Shown here one piece after another: positions 7,250 through 15,543 of a DNA stretch of 64,000 bases; the first letter of the stretch is position 1, and each line of letters opens with the position of its first letter. The translations under genes were made by a program, and so were the position numbers. The DNA is from Paenibacillus_AR mesotrionivorans (lineage in GTDB: Bacteria; Bacillota; Bacilli; Paenibacillales; NBRC-103111): contig NZ_JBJURJ010000002.1 of assembly GCF_046098205.1 (NCBI RefSeq), forward strand, positions 124,001 through 188,000, read 5' to 3'. The notes beneath the pieces were generated by a model. It was not told the origin of the DNA and ran no database searches. It worked only from the letters and a program-made list of their open reading frames with translations.

Positions 7250-9892
7250 TTACACTCCTGCACCCTGTTTACCGGCCAAATCTGCCGCCAGCTCCAGCGC
7301 TTCAGCCAGCTTGGACGGGTCCTTGCCCCCTGCCTGAGCCATATCCGGACGTCCTCCGCCGCCACCGCCGCAGCGCGCAGCAGCTTCCTTCACCAGCTTG
7401 CCGGCATGGAGCCCCTTGGCTACCAGATCAGGTGTGACCGCCGCCACCAGATTTACCTTGTCCTCCTGTACGGAGCCCAGCACGATAACGGCGGAGCCCA
7501 GCTTGGCCTTGAGGCTGTCCACCATATTCCGCAAGGAATCCATATCCCCTGCATGCACCTGCTCGGCCAATACCGGAATACCGCCAATGGTGCGCAGCTT
7601 GTCGGTCAGGCTTCCCGCTTCAGCAAGGCTTGCTTTTGCCCGCAGGGATTCATTCTCCCGGGACAGCTCCTTCATTTGGCTGAGGGCCGCCTCCACCCGT
7701 TTCGGTAGATCCGCCACGTTGGTTTTGAGCAGTTGGGCCGCTTCCTTCAGAAGCTCCAGCTGGCCATCCAGATATTCATAAGCTTGCTTGCCGGTTACGG
7801 CCTCAATCCGGCGGACACCGGAGCCGATGCCGCTTTCGCTGACAATCTTGAACAGCCCGATCTGCGCCGTAGAGGATACGTGGCAGCCGCCACACAGCTC
7901 GATGCTGTAATCGCCAACCCGGACCACACGGACCACATCTCCGTATTTTTCTCCGAATAGAGCCATCGCCCCCAAAGCCTTGGCATCATCGATAGGCATG
8001 CTGGCAATATCCACTTCCGTGCCTTCCCAGATCTGGCGGTTCACCCGGATTTCAATATCCTGCAGCTCTTCGGCGCTGATGCTCCCGAAGTGGGAGAAGT
8101 CGAAGCGCAGACGGTCGGCGGATACCAGGGAGCCGGCCTGGTTGACGTGCTGGCCAAGCACTTCCTTTAACGCTTTGTGCAGCAAATGTGTTGCAGTATG
8201 GTTCTTGATAATGTGGCTTCTGTTGGCACGGTCCACCAATGCGGAGACAGTCGTACCGGCTTTCAATGCGCCTTCGCGCACCAGCACCGTATGCACATGC
8301 TGCCCGTGGGGAGCCTTGGATACCTCCCGGACATCCGCCACCACACCGGTTCCTTCCAGAATGCCGAAGTCGCTGACCTGGCCGCCGGATTCGGCATAGA
8401 AGGGGGTTCTGTCCAGAATGACCTGAGCGGTCGCACCGGCTGCCGCTTCCTGCACCAGCTCGCCGGACACTACCAAGGCAATGATCCGGGCTTCTGCTAT
8501 CAGCCCAGTATATCCAATAAATTCACTTTTATCCGTAAATTCCGACAAAGGACCGCCCTGCACCTTCATGCTTTCCGTGGCATGTCGTCCTGAACGGGCG
8601 CGTTCCCGCTGCTCCTCCATCGCCTTGTCAAAGCCCTCCCGGTCTACGGTAAGGCCGTTCTCGGATGCGAAATCCTCCGTCAGGTCAAAAGGGAAGCCGT
8701 AGGTATCATACAGCTTAAAAGCGTCGGCTCCGGCCAATTCCTTGGCCCCTGCCGCTTTGGCCTTTTCAGCCAGGGTGTTCAGAATGGCCAAACCGTCGGA
8801 GAGGGTCTCGTGGAAGCGCTCCTCCTCCGTGCGGATGACCTTTTCGATGTATTCCCGCTTTTCCACCACTTCCGGATAGTACACGCCCATTATTTCGCCG
8901 ACTACCGGAGTCAGCAGATACAGGAAGGGCTTATCCATGCCCAATACGGACTTTCCGTAACGCACGGCACGGCGCAGAAGACGGCGGATCACATAACCCC
9001 GGCCTTCGTTGGAAGGAAGCACTCCATCCCCTACGGAGAAGGCTACGGTGCGGATATGGTCAGCCACAACCTTCAAGGCTACGTCGGTGTCGTTGTCCTT
9101 TTTGTAGGTGACACCGGCAATGTCGCAGGTTTTCTGTATAAGCGGCTGGAAGAGGTCCGTGTCGAAGTTGGAGTCCACATCCTGCAGAATGGAAGCAAAC
9201 CGCTCCAGACCTGCACCAGTATCGATATTTTTGTTGGGCAGCGGCGTGTAGCTGCCGTCCTTGTTGTGGTTGAACTGGGAGAATACCAGATTCCATACTT
9301 CCAGGAACCGTTCGTTCTCCCCGCCCGGCCAGCACTCGGGATCGTTCAGATCGCCGTACTTGTCGCCACGGTCGTAAAAAATTTCGGTGCAGGGGCCGCA
9401 CGGGCCTTCGCCAATATCCCAGAAGTTGCTGTCCCGGTCCAGCTTGTAGATGCGGTTTTCGGGAATGCCGATTTTCTTGCTCCAGAGATCGAAGGCTTCC
9501 TGGTCTTCATTATAAACAGTCACGGACAAACGCTCCGGGTCAAAGCCGATCCACTGAGGGCCGGTCAGGAATTCCCATGCCCAGGTGATGGCCTCTTCCT
9601 TGAAATAATCGCCAATGGAGAAATTGCCCAGCATTTCGAAAAAGGTGTGATGGCGGCGGGTTTTGCCCACATTCTCAATATCATTGGTACGGATGCACTT
9701 CTGGGCATTGGTGATCCGCGGATTCTCCGGCTTCACCCGGCCGTCGAAATACGGCTTCAGGGGCGCCATACCGGCGTTGATCCAGAGGAGAGACGGGTCG
9801 TTGTGGGGCACCAGGGATGCGCTGGGCTCGATTTTGTGTCCTTTGCTGGCGAAAAACTCCAGCCATTTGCTTCTGATTTCACTGGCTTTCAT
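7250..9892 (-). CDS. alaS: Alanine-tRNA ligase
   Basis: This 880-aa class II synthetase charges tRNA-Ala and clears mischarged Ser/Gly. It contains the catalytic N-terminal domain (WINAGMAPLKPYFDG, motif 2 around RRHHTFFEMLGNFS), the editing domain with HTATHLLHKAL and CGGCHV, and the C-terminal DHHA1 region with a glycine-rich CGGGGGGRPDMAQ stretch. The length is typical. Reading can be extended upstream, but the added residues are translated T-box leader. The ATG at 9892, giving MKASEIRSKWLEFF, is the family start and follows GGAGGCAG. It is controlled by the T-box directly upstream and leads the ireB-ruvX-DUF1292 run. Confidence 0.98.
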   Translation of the reverse strand: MKASEIRSKWLEFFASKGHKIEPSASLVPHNDPSLLWINAGMAPLKPYFDGRVKPENPRITNAQKCIRTNDIENVGKTRRHHTFFEMLGNFSIGDYFKEEAITWAWEFLTGPQWIGFDPERLSVTVYNEDQEAFDLWSKKIGIPENRIYKLDRDSNFWDIGEGPCGPCTEIFYDRGDKYGDLNDPECWPGGENERFLEVWNLVFSQFNHNKDGSYTPLPNKNIDTGAGLERFASILQDVDSNFDTDLFQPLIQKTCDIAGVTYKKDNDTDVALKVVADHIRTVAFSVGDGVLPSNEGRGYVIRRLLRRAVRYGKSVLGMDKPFLYLLTPVVGEIMGVYYPEVVEKREYIEKVIRTEEERFHETLSDGLAILNTLAEKAKAAGAKELAGADAFKLYDTYGFPFDLTEDFASENGLTVDREGFDKAMEEQRERARSGRHATESMKVQGGPLSEFTDKSEFIGYTGLIAEARIIALVVSGELVQEAAAGATAQVILDRTPFYAESGGQVSDFGILEGTGVVADVREVSKAPHGQHVHTVLVREGALKAGTTVSALVDRANRSHIIKNHTATHLLHKALKEVLGQHVNQAGSLVSADRLRFDFSHFGSISAEELQDIEIRVNRQIWEGTEVDIASMPIDDAKALGAMALFGEKYGDVVRVVRVGDYSIELCGGCHVSSTAQIGLFKIVSESGIGSGVRRIEAVTGKQAYEYLDGQLELLKEAAQLLKTNVADLPKRVEAALSQMKELSRENESLRAKASLAEAGSLTDKLRTIGGIPVLAEQVHAGDMDSLRNMVDSLKAKLGSAVIVLGSVQEDKVNLVAAVTPDLVAKGLHAGKLVKEAAARCGGGGGGRPDMAQAGGKDPSKLAEALELAADLAGKQGAGV

Positions 9893-9949
9893 GAATGGTT
9901 CTGCCTCCTCGAAGGGTATAGAAAAACAACATTCCACATATAAAAATAA

Positions 9950-10228
9950 AAAAACGCCCCTGAAACAGGGACGATTATATCGCGGTACCACCCTGGTTAC
10001 TTTGTGCCCGAGGCCGCTGACTGCGGCAGGCTGCAAAAGTCTCCTTGAAGGAAGATAACGGTTCTTAGCCGGCGGAGTTCGCTCCGCGCTCAGGAAAGGG
10101 CTTCGGCCATTCTTCGCCGTAAAGGTTCTTGCAGCCGGCGGTGCTCCCCTGGGAGATTACCGGAACCTTCTCTCTAACACGGCGGGCTATGGACTACTCA
10201 TTTCCTTCAATGCTTTACCATATACGTT
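9950..10228 (-). promoter_or_regulatory. T-box riboswitch of alaS
   Basis: The leader of alaS carries the T-box core AGGGTGGTACCGCG (complement of 9982-9995), which pairs with the acceptor end of uncharged tRNA. It is followed by a terminator (GTCCCTGTTTCAGGGGCG plus a T-run at about 9951-9973). In stem I the sequence GAAGCCC (complement of 10098-10104) presents GCC, an alanine codon, as the specifier, which matches the downstream gene. Uncharged tRNA-Ala should stabilise the antiterminator and switch on the operon. Confidence 0.93.
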
Positions 10229-10233
10229 GGTAT

Positions 10234-10262
10234 ATTATATCCAATCCGGCGAACCTTGTCAA
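10234..10262 (-). promoter_or_regulatory. Sigma-A promoter of the alaS leader
   Basis: This is a perfect consensus promoter: TTGACA (complement of 10257-10262), 17-bp spacer, TATAAT (complement of 10234-10239). Transcription should begin near 10227, at the 5' end of the T-box. The -35 box overlaps the TGA stop codon of the upstream nuclease gene (10259-10261). Confidence 0.88.
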
Positions 10263-11224
10263 TTAGGCCGCCTGGAAACATGATCCTCCGGCAAATTCCG
10301 CAAGGCACGGATTTTGTGGGGAGAAAGACCTGTCGCTTTAATGACAGCCGCGTCATCCATTCCCATAGCAATTAGATTGCGGGCAGCCGTTTCGAGTCCT
10401 TGCTCCAGCCCTTTTTCCATTCCTTTTTCAATACCTTTTTCTATTCCCTGTTCAATTCCCTTTTCCAGCCCTTCTTCATAACCCCAACGCTTCCATGCCG
10501 GCATCAATTCCATGATCTTCCTCCCTCCCCGGAATCCCTCCGCCTGCAGTTGGCGGATTATGTCCTCGTCCTCCTGTGGAACGGGTTTATAATATAGATC
10601 CGCCACAGACATAATTAAGGCCAGCTTTGCGGCATCCAGCTTATCGCCCAGCCGCAGCAGCATCCTTAAATAGGCCGTTCTTAACTCTCTTGCTTCTTTC
10701 TTAGTATAACGCATTTTGGCCAATAAGGCAGCAGCCACCGGATTATCCGAATCCATAAAATCCCGCCAATTGTGGCTTTTCAGCTTCACCTGCAAAAACC
10801 GGAACTGCAAGATCTCATGCTCCCCCACATGCATGCGGATGCTGTCCCGTTCTTGACGCACTCCATCCATAGAAAATACGGCAATAGGGATAATCAGCTT
10901 AAATTCCTTGCGGTACAGCTCAAACAAACGGCTGAAGTAAATGAACATCCTTTCATGAAAATCCGCCTCACGGTAAGATTGCGGTTCGAAATGGACCAAC
11001 ACATAAGCATCCTTATCCCGGAAACGTGTAGCCAACAGCAAATCCAGCTCCCTCGATTCACCGCCTACCACATCCACCAGCAGCTCCTGCTGAAGGAAGC
11101 GTGTTTCCCGGTGATCCAGCTGCTCTGCTACCTCCGGCAGAAAAAGCTCTAAAAACTCGGCAAAAAAAGTCTGAAGAAGCTTTTTCAACGCCTCATCATG
11201 GGACGGAGGCCGGTTTTGCTTCAT
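10259..11224 (-). CDS. Rpn-family PD-(D/E)XK nuclease (transposase-derived)
   Basis: This 321-aa protein resembles the Rpn/YhgA recombination-promoting nuclease family. The nuclease core lies in the first half (ESRELDLLLATRF, then YVLVHFEPQSYREADFHERM), where an Asp followed by an E-x-Q motif suits a PD-(D/E)XK active site. A C-terminal degenerate repeat of EKGIEQG-type units (about residues 252-282) is typical of these proteins and likely helical. The ATG at 11224 follows AAAGGTG with 9-nt spacing. It is inserted between AI-2E/asd and alaS and abuts the alaS promoter. Rpn genes are accessory and often mobile. Its cellular role here is unknown. Confidence 0.82.
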   Translation of the reverse strand: MKQNRPPSHDEALKKLLQTFFAEFLELFLPEVAEQLDHRETRFLQQELLVDVVGGESRELDLLLATRFRDKDAYVLVHFEPQSYREADFHERMFIYFSRLFELYRKEFKLIIPIAVFSMDGVRQERDSIRMHVGEHEILQFRFLQVKLKSHNWRDFMDSDNPVAAALLAKMRYTKKEARELRTAYLRMLLRLGDKLDAAKLALIMSVADLYYKPVPQEDEDIIRQLQAEGFRGGRKIMELMPAWKRWGYEEGLEKGIEQGIEKGIEKGMEKGLEQGLETAARNLIAMGMDDAAVIKATGLSPHKIRALRNLPEDHVSRRPN

Positions 11225-11255
11225 ACTTTTCAACACCTTTCCAATGGAGATAAAT

Positions 11256-11294
11256 AAAAAAGCCGACTGCCCCCTGTAGCAGGGAACAATCGGC
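11256..11294 (-). terminator. Terminator after the Nudix gene
   Basis: On the minus strand a stem GCCGATTGTTCCCT / AGGGGGCAGTCGGC is followed by TTTTTTATTT. It lies between the Nudix stop (11320) and the start of the Rpn-like gene (11224), so the two are separate transcripts. Confidence 0.75.
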
Positions 11295-11319
11295 GCATGC
11301 TTTGCGACCGTTTATTCTT

Positions 11320-11770
11320 TTATGAAACGCAAGAGTGAATGGCCCAAGTGGCAATCTCAGTGTACATACCGGAAGCGGCCTGCTCCCAGGGAAGCCAGTC
11401 CAATACATGATCCGGCTCGGATTTGCGCCCGTTGGGTCCACCCAGAACAGCCCGGTAGAAATACCCGATTATTTTTAGAGGTTCGCCCGTCACATGGGAA
11501 ACTAAATATTGTACTGAACAACCGATGTAGGAGCCAAGCTCAATATCGTATCCCAGTTCCTCAATACATTCCCGTCTCAGGCATTCTTCACGGGCTTCAC
11601 CCTCTTCTATTCCTCCTCCAGGCAAAAAAAAGCATGCCCCTCGAGCGGACCACCGCCACTTCATGCCGCTTATTCATGATCACGGCATATGCCGCAGGCC
11701 TCTCTTTATACTCCGTTGCCTCAAGCTTCATTCCAAATGAAATAACCTCCTGCTTTTCTACCACAGGCAT
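11320..11770 (-). pseudogene. Nudix hydrolase broken by a frameshift in a T8 run
   Basis: The long downstream frame (to 11320) carries a complete Nudix box, GGGIEEGEAREECLRREC followed by IEELGYD, which would bind Mg and hydrolyse a nucleoside-diphosphate-linked substrate. It has no plausible start before the box. The missing N-terminus is found one frame away from an ATG at 11770 (MPVVEKQEVISFGMKLEAT ... AAYAVIMNKRHEVAVVRSRGM). The two frames meet at eight T (A8 on the plus strand, 11624-11631). Removing one T gives an uninterrupted protein of about 149 aa reading RGMLFLPGGGIEEGE, exactly as expected for the family. It is either a true mutation, a phase-variable run or a base-calling error. 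The AGGAGG before the ATG is only 3 nt away, so the start is less sure. Confidence 0.75.
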
Positions 11771-11978
11771 CGGCCTCCTAGTATCCGTCCAAAAAGCTCA
11801 CTCTTTCACTATATCAAACATATGTTCCCATGTAAATCCCTTACAAATGATTCCCGTAACCTTCACTGGTGGCCCGACACTTCCCCGAAAAAGACCGCAT
11901 ACTCTAAAAAATCAGAGAAAACTGATTTATTAAGAACCTTTTGCAGACAACCGCCTGCTGCTGGATAAAAAACAGGTA

Positions 11979-12007
11979 TTGCCTAGAGGCTCTAAGTTCT
12001 TTATAAT
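11979..12007 (+). promoter_or_regulatory. Sigma-A promoter of asd
   Basis: TTGCCT (11979-11984) and TATAAT (12002-12007) are separated by 17 bp, 41 bp before the asd start codon. The leader is too short for a lysine riboswitch and no such fold is visible. Confidence 0.75.
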
Positions 12008-12047
12008 GACGCTAATCATTGCGTTATGTAGAAAGGGGAAAATCCGA

Positions 12048-13133
12048 ATGTCTCGCAAGTTACGGGCAGGTATTGTCGGGGGCACCGGCATGGTAGGCCA
12101 ACGCTTTATCAATCTCTTAGAAAATCATCCCTGGTTTGAAGTAACGGCAATCGCAGCCAGTGCCAGCTCCGCAGGCAAGGTGTATGAGGAAGCGGTAAAG
12201 GGCAGATGGAAGCTGGAGCAGCCCATGCCGGAGGCCGTGAAATCCATTACGGTTGAGGATGCGTCCAAAGTAGAGGAATTTGCCGCGCAGGTGGATCTGA
12301 TCTTCTGTGCTGTGGATATGAAGAAGGACGAAATTAAAGCGCTGGAGGAGACTTACGCCAAAACCGGCACACCGGTTATCTCCAATAACTCGGCCCACCG
12401 CTGGACGCCTGACATTCCGATGGTGATTCCCGAGATCAACCCGGGCCATATTGCCGTCATTGAGCATCAGCGCAAGCGTTTGGGCACCACAACCGGCTTT
12501 ATCGCCGTTAAGCCCAACTGCTCCATTCAAAGCTATGTGCCGGCCTTGAGCGCCCTTGCGGCCTTTAAGCCGACCGCTGTAGTGGCGACCACCTATCAGG
12601 CCATTTCCGGCGCGGGCAAAACCTTCAAGGAATGGCCGGAAATGATCGACAACGTTATTCCGTACATCGGCGGCGAGGAAGAAAAGAGCGAGCAGGAGCC
12701 TCTGCGCATCTGGGGCAGCATCGTAAACGGCGCCATCGTGAAGGCCGCCAGCCCGGCCATCACTACCCAATGCATCCGGGTGCCGGTAGCTGACGGACAC
12801 TTGGCCGCGGTATTCGCCTCCTTCGAAAAGAAGCCCCCCAAGGACGAGATCATCGACCTGTGGAGAAGCTTCAAGGGCAGACCCCAGGAGCTCCAGCTCC
12901 CCAGCGCCCCGAAGCAGTTCATTACCTACTTCGAAGAAGAGAACCGTCCGCAAACCGGATTGGACCGGAACATCGAAAACGGCATGGGAGTCTCTGTCGG
13001 CAGACTTCGTGAGGATCTCCTGCACGATTACAAGTTCGTCAGCCTGTCCCACAACACCCTGCGTGGTGCCGCAGGCGGCGCGGTGCTGATCGCCGAGCTG
13101 CTGAAGGCGGAAGGGTATATTCAAGCCAAGTAA
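12048..13133 (+). CDS. asd: Aspartate-semialdehyde dehydrogenase, archaeal/fungal type
   Basis: This 361-aa enzyme reduces aspartyl phosphate to aspartate semialdehyde for lysine, diaminopimelate, threonine and methionine. The Rossmann start is AGIVGGTGMVGQRFINLL. The catalytic cysteine is in AVKPNCSIQSYVPAL, and ATTYQAISGAGKTF and RVPVADGHLAAVFA follow. These motifs and the length fit the archaeal/fungal ASADH subfamily rather than the shorter classical Bacillus Asd. The ATG at 12048 follows GAAAGGGG; earlier in-frame ATGs lie in the promoter. It is a single-gene transcript, with a consensus promoter before it and a terminator after it. Whether it is the only Asd in the genome cannot be seen here. 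Confidence 0.93.
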   Translation: MSRKLRAGIVGGTGMVGQRFINLLENHPWFEVTAIAASASSAGKVYEEAVKGRWKLEQPMPEAVKSITVEDASKVEEFAAQVDLIFCAVDMKKDEIKALEETYAKTGTPVISNNSAHRWTPDIPMVIPEINPGHIAVIEHQRKRLGTTTGFIAVKPNCSIQSYVPALSALAAFKPTAVVATTYQAISGAGKTFKEWPEMIDNVIPYIGGEEEKSEQEPLRIWGSIVNGAIVKAASPAITTQCIRVPVADGHLAAVFASFEKKPPKDEIIDLWRSFKGRPQELQLPSAPKQFITYFEEENRPQTGLDRNIENGMGVSVGRLREDLLHDYKFVSLSHNTLRGAAGGAVLIAELLKAEGYIQAK

Positions 13134-13153
13134 GCTGTCTGAGCGATTAAAGA

Positions 13154-13187
13154 AAGAGCTGTCCCGCAAGTTGGGCAGCTCTTTTTT
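13154..13187 (+). terminator. Terminator after asd, shared with the convergent gene
   Basis: AAGAGCTG-TCCC / GGG-CAGCTCTT with a TTTTTT tail on the plus strand. The minus strand also ends in TTTCTTT, so it probably also stops transcription of the convergent AI-2E-family gene ending at 13216. Confidence 0.85.
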
Positions 13188-13215
13188 GTGTTACCGGATA
13201 CTCTTTTTCCGGTTC

Positions 13216-14289
13216 CTAAGTGGTCCGCCGCTGAATGAAGTATTGGGATACATGGGAAAACACCACCTTCAGCACTGCAAAAAACGGCACTGCCAAAATC
13301 AGTCCGGCCACCCCCGCCACTTGTCCGCCTACTAATAAGGCAAAAATGATGAGCAGCGGATGCATATGCAAGGACCGCCCCACCACTTGGGGGGATATAA
13401 CATTGCCCTCCAGCAGCTGGCAGATCCAGTTGACCAACAGCACGTACAGTACCATTTTCCACGAGATGGAGGCTGCCATAAGCACTCCCGGCGCGGCACC
13501 CAGATACGGGCCCAGGTAAGGAATAATGTTGAATACCGCCACCACACAGGCCAGAAGCAGCGGATATTCCATTCCGATGAGCCAATACCCGATGTACGCC
13601 ATTACTCCGATGATGATGCAGACCAGAAATTGCCCCCTTATGTAGCTGCCTAACGCCTCGTCGATTTCGAACAGGAGCCGGGTAATATGGCGGCGGTGTT
13701 TGCGCGGAACAACAGCCAGGACCGTTTTTTCGATGAGCTGGAAATCCTTCAGAATATAAAAGGCTACAAACGGTACAATCAACGCCACGAACAGCACATT
13801 CAGCTTGCTGCCGATCCCGTTGAGATAGTTGGCCACCCAATCGGAAACACCTTGCTCCAGCCGGAACAGAGAATTGTTGATGCCGCTGCGTATGCTGTCG
13901 GGCAGCATTTCGCTGTCGTTGAACTGGTCGATCATCCCCTGGGCCCGCATGGTGAATTCCGGCATATGCGCATTGAGCTCGGTGAGCTGGTTCATAAACA
14001 TGGGAATGCCGTTCATGAGAATCACAGTGAGGGAACCGAGAAAAGTCACATATATCAAAAGCACCGCCACTGTCCGCGGCACTCTCCTGCGGTTCAGCAG
14101 CACTACCACGGGATTCAGCACATACGAAATGATCATAGCGATAATAAAAGGCGCCAGCACCGCCTTGGCAAAGCTGAAGATCCCCCCAAGAATAGGCCGG
14201 ACGAGCCACAGCATGTACACGATCAGAAGCCCCAGCAGGGCATAAATCAGGACTCGAAACCGTTTGGTCGACCAGAATGGTTCCATCAT
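13216..14289 (-). CDS. AI-2E-family transporter (YrrI/YtvI-like)
   Basis: This is a 357-aa polytopic membrane protein. Two TM segments near the N-terminus (about 13-33 and 40-62) and a third at about 68-90 precede a soluble loop of about 80 residues. Four to five TM segments follow. The family signature AVFNIIPYLGPYLGAAPGVL is at about 255-275 and a GNVISPQVVGRSLHMHPLL motif follows. Relatives are YrrI of B. subtilis, which occupies the same place before alaS, and the sporulation protein YtvI. Substrates are mostly unproven; the autoinducer-2 name is inherited. The first of two ATGs at 14289 follows AAAGGGGGGACT. Confidence 0.88.
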   Translation of the reverse strand: MMEPFWSTKRFRVLIYALLGLLIVYMLWLVRPILGGIFSFAKAVLAPFIIAMIISYVLNPVVVLLNRRRVPRTVAVLLIYVTFLGSLTVILMNGIPMFMNQLTELNAHMPEFTMRAQGMIDQFNDSEMLPDSIRSGINNSLFRLEQGVSDWVANYLNGIGSKLNVLFVALIVPFVAFYILKDFQLIEKTVLAVVPRKHRRHITRLLFEIDEALGSYIRGQFLVCIIIGVMAYIGYWLIGMEYPLLLACVVAVFNIIPYLGPYLGAAPGVLMAASISWKMVLYVLLVNWICQLLEGNVISPQVVGRSLHMHPLLIIFALLVGGQVAGVAGLILAVPFFAVLKVVFSHVSQYFIQRRTT

Positions 14290-14422
14290 AGTCCCCCCTT
14301 TGTCTTGGTATGTCCCTTCAGCCGGACAGACTCCTTTAGTGTAGTATATGTTGCCCAAGGGGAAATAAACCTTACAGGGACAAAACAGGAGAAACGTAAG
14401 CCCACGGGGGACAAACGCCAAA

Positions 14423-14453
14423 AAAGCCCAAACCGCCAAAAGGCGGGGGCTTT
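14423..14453 (-). terminator. Terminator after the zinc-ribbon gene
   Basis: An inverted repeat AAAGCCC...CCGCC / GGCGG...GGGCTTT is followed by TTTTTT on the minus strand. It separates the 66-aa zinc-ribbon gene from the AI-2E-family gene. Confidence 0.75.
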
Positions 14454-14475
14454 AGGAGCAAGCGGTGCAGACAGG

Positions 14476-14676
14476 TCAGTTGGCCTGAATTTGCTCCGCA
14501 ATAAATTCGTCTTCGAAGAAGAGATCGTCCAGAGAGCTGAGTGTACCGTCCTCTTCTACTTGATAAACGGACATTTTGTCACCGTTTACCGTCAATTCAA
14601 TGAAGCAGCCCCAGCAGTAAAACTGGTGGGAGCCAATTTTTCCGATATCCCGGGAATTGCAGTTGGGACATTGCAT
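14476..14676 (-). CDS. Small zinc-ribbon protein
   Basis: This small protein of about 66 aa has an N-terminal CPNC pair and a second pair, CWGC, about 20 residues on. That spacing is typical of a zinc ribbon or rubredoxin-like knuckle (MQCPNCNSRDIGKIG ... FYCWGCFIEL). The C-terminal half is acidic. Several starts are possible: ATG 14676 (used here), TTG 14682 which has AGGG 8 nt upstream, and GTG/ATG at 14691/14688, which are too close to that site. The function is not recognised. It lies between the PRC-barrel gene and the AI-2E-family gene. Confidence 0.7.
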   Translation of the reverse strand: MQCPNCNSRDIGKIGSHQFYCWGCFIELTVNGDKMSVYQVEEDGTLSSLDDLFFEDEFIAEQIQAN

Positions 14677-14751
14677 TGTCAAATCCATCACCCTGTTCCG
14701 TAAAATAAATTGCTTCTTTCATCCGCATGCATGTAAGCAGGTGTTCCTTCC

Positions 14752-15249
14752 CTACGGGCTGCCCACCGGCTGGCAGGTCCGCACCGTAATGGCGTCTTCG
14801 CCCCGCACAGCACCCGGCGGAACGGGAATCCTTCGCCTTCCCTCCTGCAAGTCTGTCAGAATTCCGTCCGACAGCTCCAGTCCTACTATAGAGTCTTCCA
14901 TTTTTTCTGAAAAATAAACATCCTCCAAACGCCCCATCTGGATTCCTTCTACGGAAACCATCGGCAAACCCTTCAGCTTCTCCTTGCCCCATCCCAAAAG
15001 ACTGGTATCAGGAAAGGATTTGAAGGGACGGACAGACGCCTTGCTGTTGATGATCACCGCGTCCTCCCCGATGGAAACCAGGGCATTCCATTCCACATAA
15101 CGGGCGGAATTAAACCAGGATTTGTACTCCAGGACGATGCCGCGGAGCTTCCAGTCGCCGGTCACCAGCACATCCTTCACCGTGCCTATCCGTTTACCGG
15201 TGACGATATCCATCACAGGCAATCCCAACAAGTTGCACACGCTCCTCAT
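14752..15249 (-). CDS. PRC-barrel domain protein (YrrD-like)
   Basis: This 165-aa protein has two PRC-barrel repeats. The first starts at NLLGLPVMDIVTGKRIGTVKDVLV and the second at LKGLPMVSVEGIQMGRLEDVYF. PRC barrels are small beta-barrels found in the photosynthetic reaction centre H subunit and in RimM. In Bacillales these proteins are of unknown function, and some are spore-related. The ATG at 15249 follows AAAGGAGG. The gene matches B. subtilis yrrD in position, but the yrrB and recD2 genes that normally separate it from trmU are not present here. Confidence 0.85.
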   Translation of the reverse strand: MRSVCNLLGLPVMDIVTGKRIGTVKDVLVTGDWKLRGIVLEYKSWFNSARYVEWNALVSIGEDAVIINSKASVRPFKSFPDTSLLGWGKEKLKGLPMVSVEGIQMGRLEDVYFSEKMEDSIVGLELSDGILTDLQEGRRRIPVPPGAVRGEDAITVRTCQPVGSP

Positions 15250-15325
15250 GTACGATTCCTCCTTTGCCCAGGTCCGGCTGCTTGTCCACTCAAGCATAGG
15301 GTGCGGCAAAATTGAAGAATTATCC

Positions 15326-15489
15326 TAGGGCGTGTTTGCAAACTCCGAGGGGAGCAGATTATGGCGAATTTTCGTTCATAGCAAGGCACTTTCGTGAAGG
15401 CGTACCGGGGTACGTCAAGCGGAAGTAACGATGCAAGGGACGAAAAGGCGGTGAAAGATGCCCTCAAGCGGGTTTGCAAACACGGCCTA
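15326..15489 (+). mobile_element. MITE-like inverted-repeat element, copy 1
   Basis: A 160-bp element (15328-15487) has 16-bp imperfect terminal inverted repeats (GGGCGTGTTTGCAAAC and GTTTGCAAACACGGCC) and is flanked by TA on both sides. The interior folds as a long imperfect hairpin centred on GGCGTACCGGGGTACGTC. There is no coding capacity. A second copy in opposite orientation lies at 21547-21707. TA target duplication suggests mobilisation by an IS630/Tc1-mariner-type transposase, which is inference. It sits between the PRC-barrel gene and the cysteine desulfurase gene. Confidence 0.8.
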
Positions 15490-15543
15490 AGGTTAAAGCG
15501 CGGCATCTGTTTTTTGGCCGTCCTTTTTTAGGCAGCCGTTCCT

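Noticed and set aside
8810..9943. Long plus-strand open frame opposite alaS
   Set aside because: It is antisense to strongly conserved alaS codons, has no ribosome binding site and shows no protein-like motif. Similar frames lie opposite recJ, aspS, the chemoreceptor gene and spoIID-like gene; all reflect GC-rich codon use.
11780..12047. Possible lysine riboswitch before asd
   Set aside because: A consensus promoter at 11979-12007 leaves a leader of only about 34 nt, too short for the fold, and the conserved lysine-box sequences are absent.
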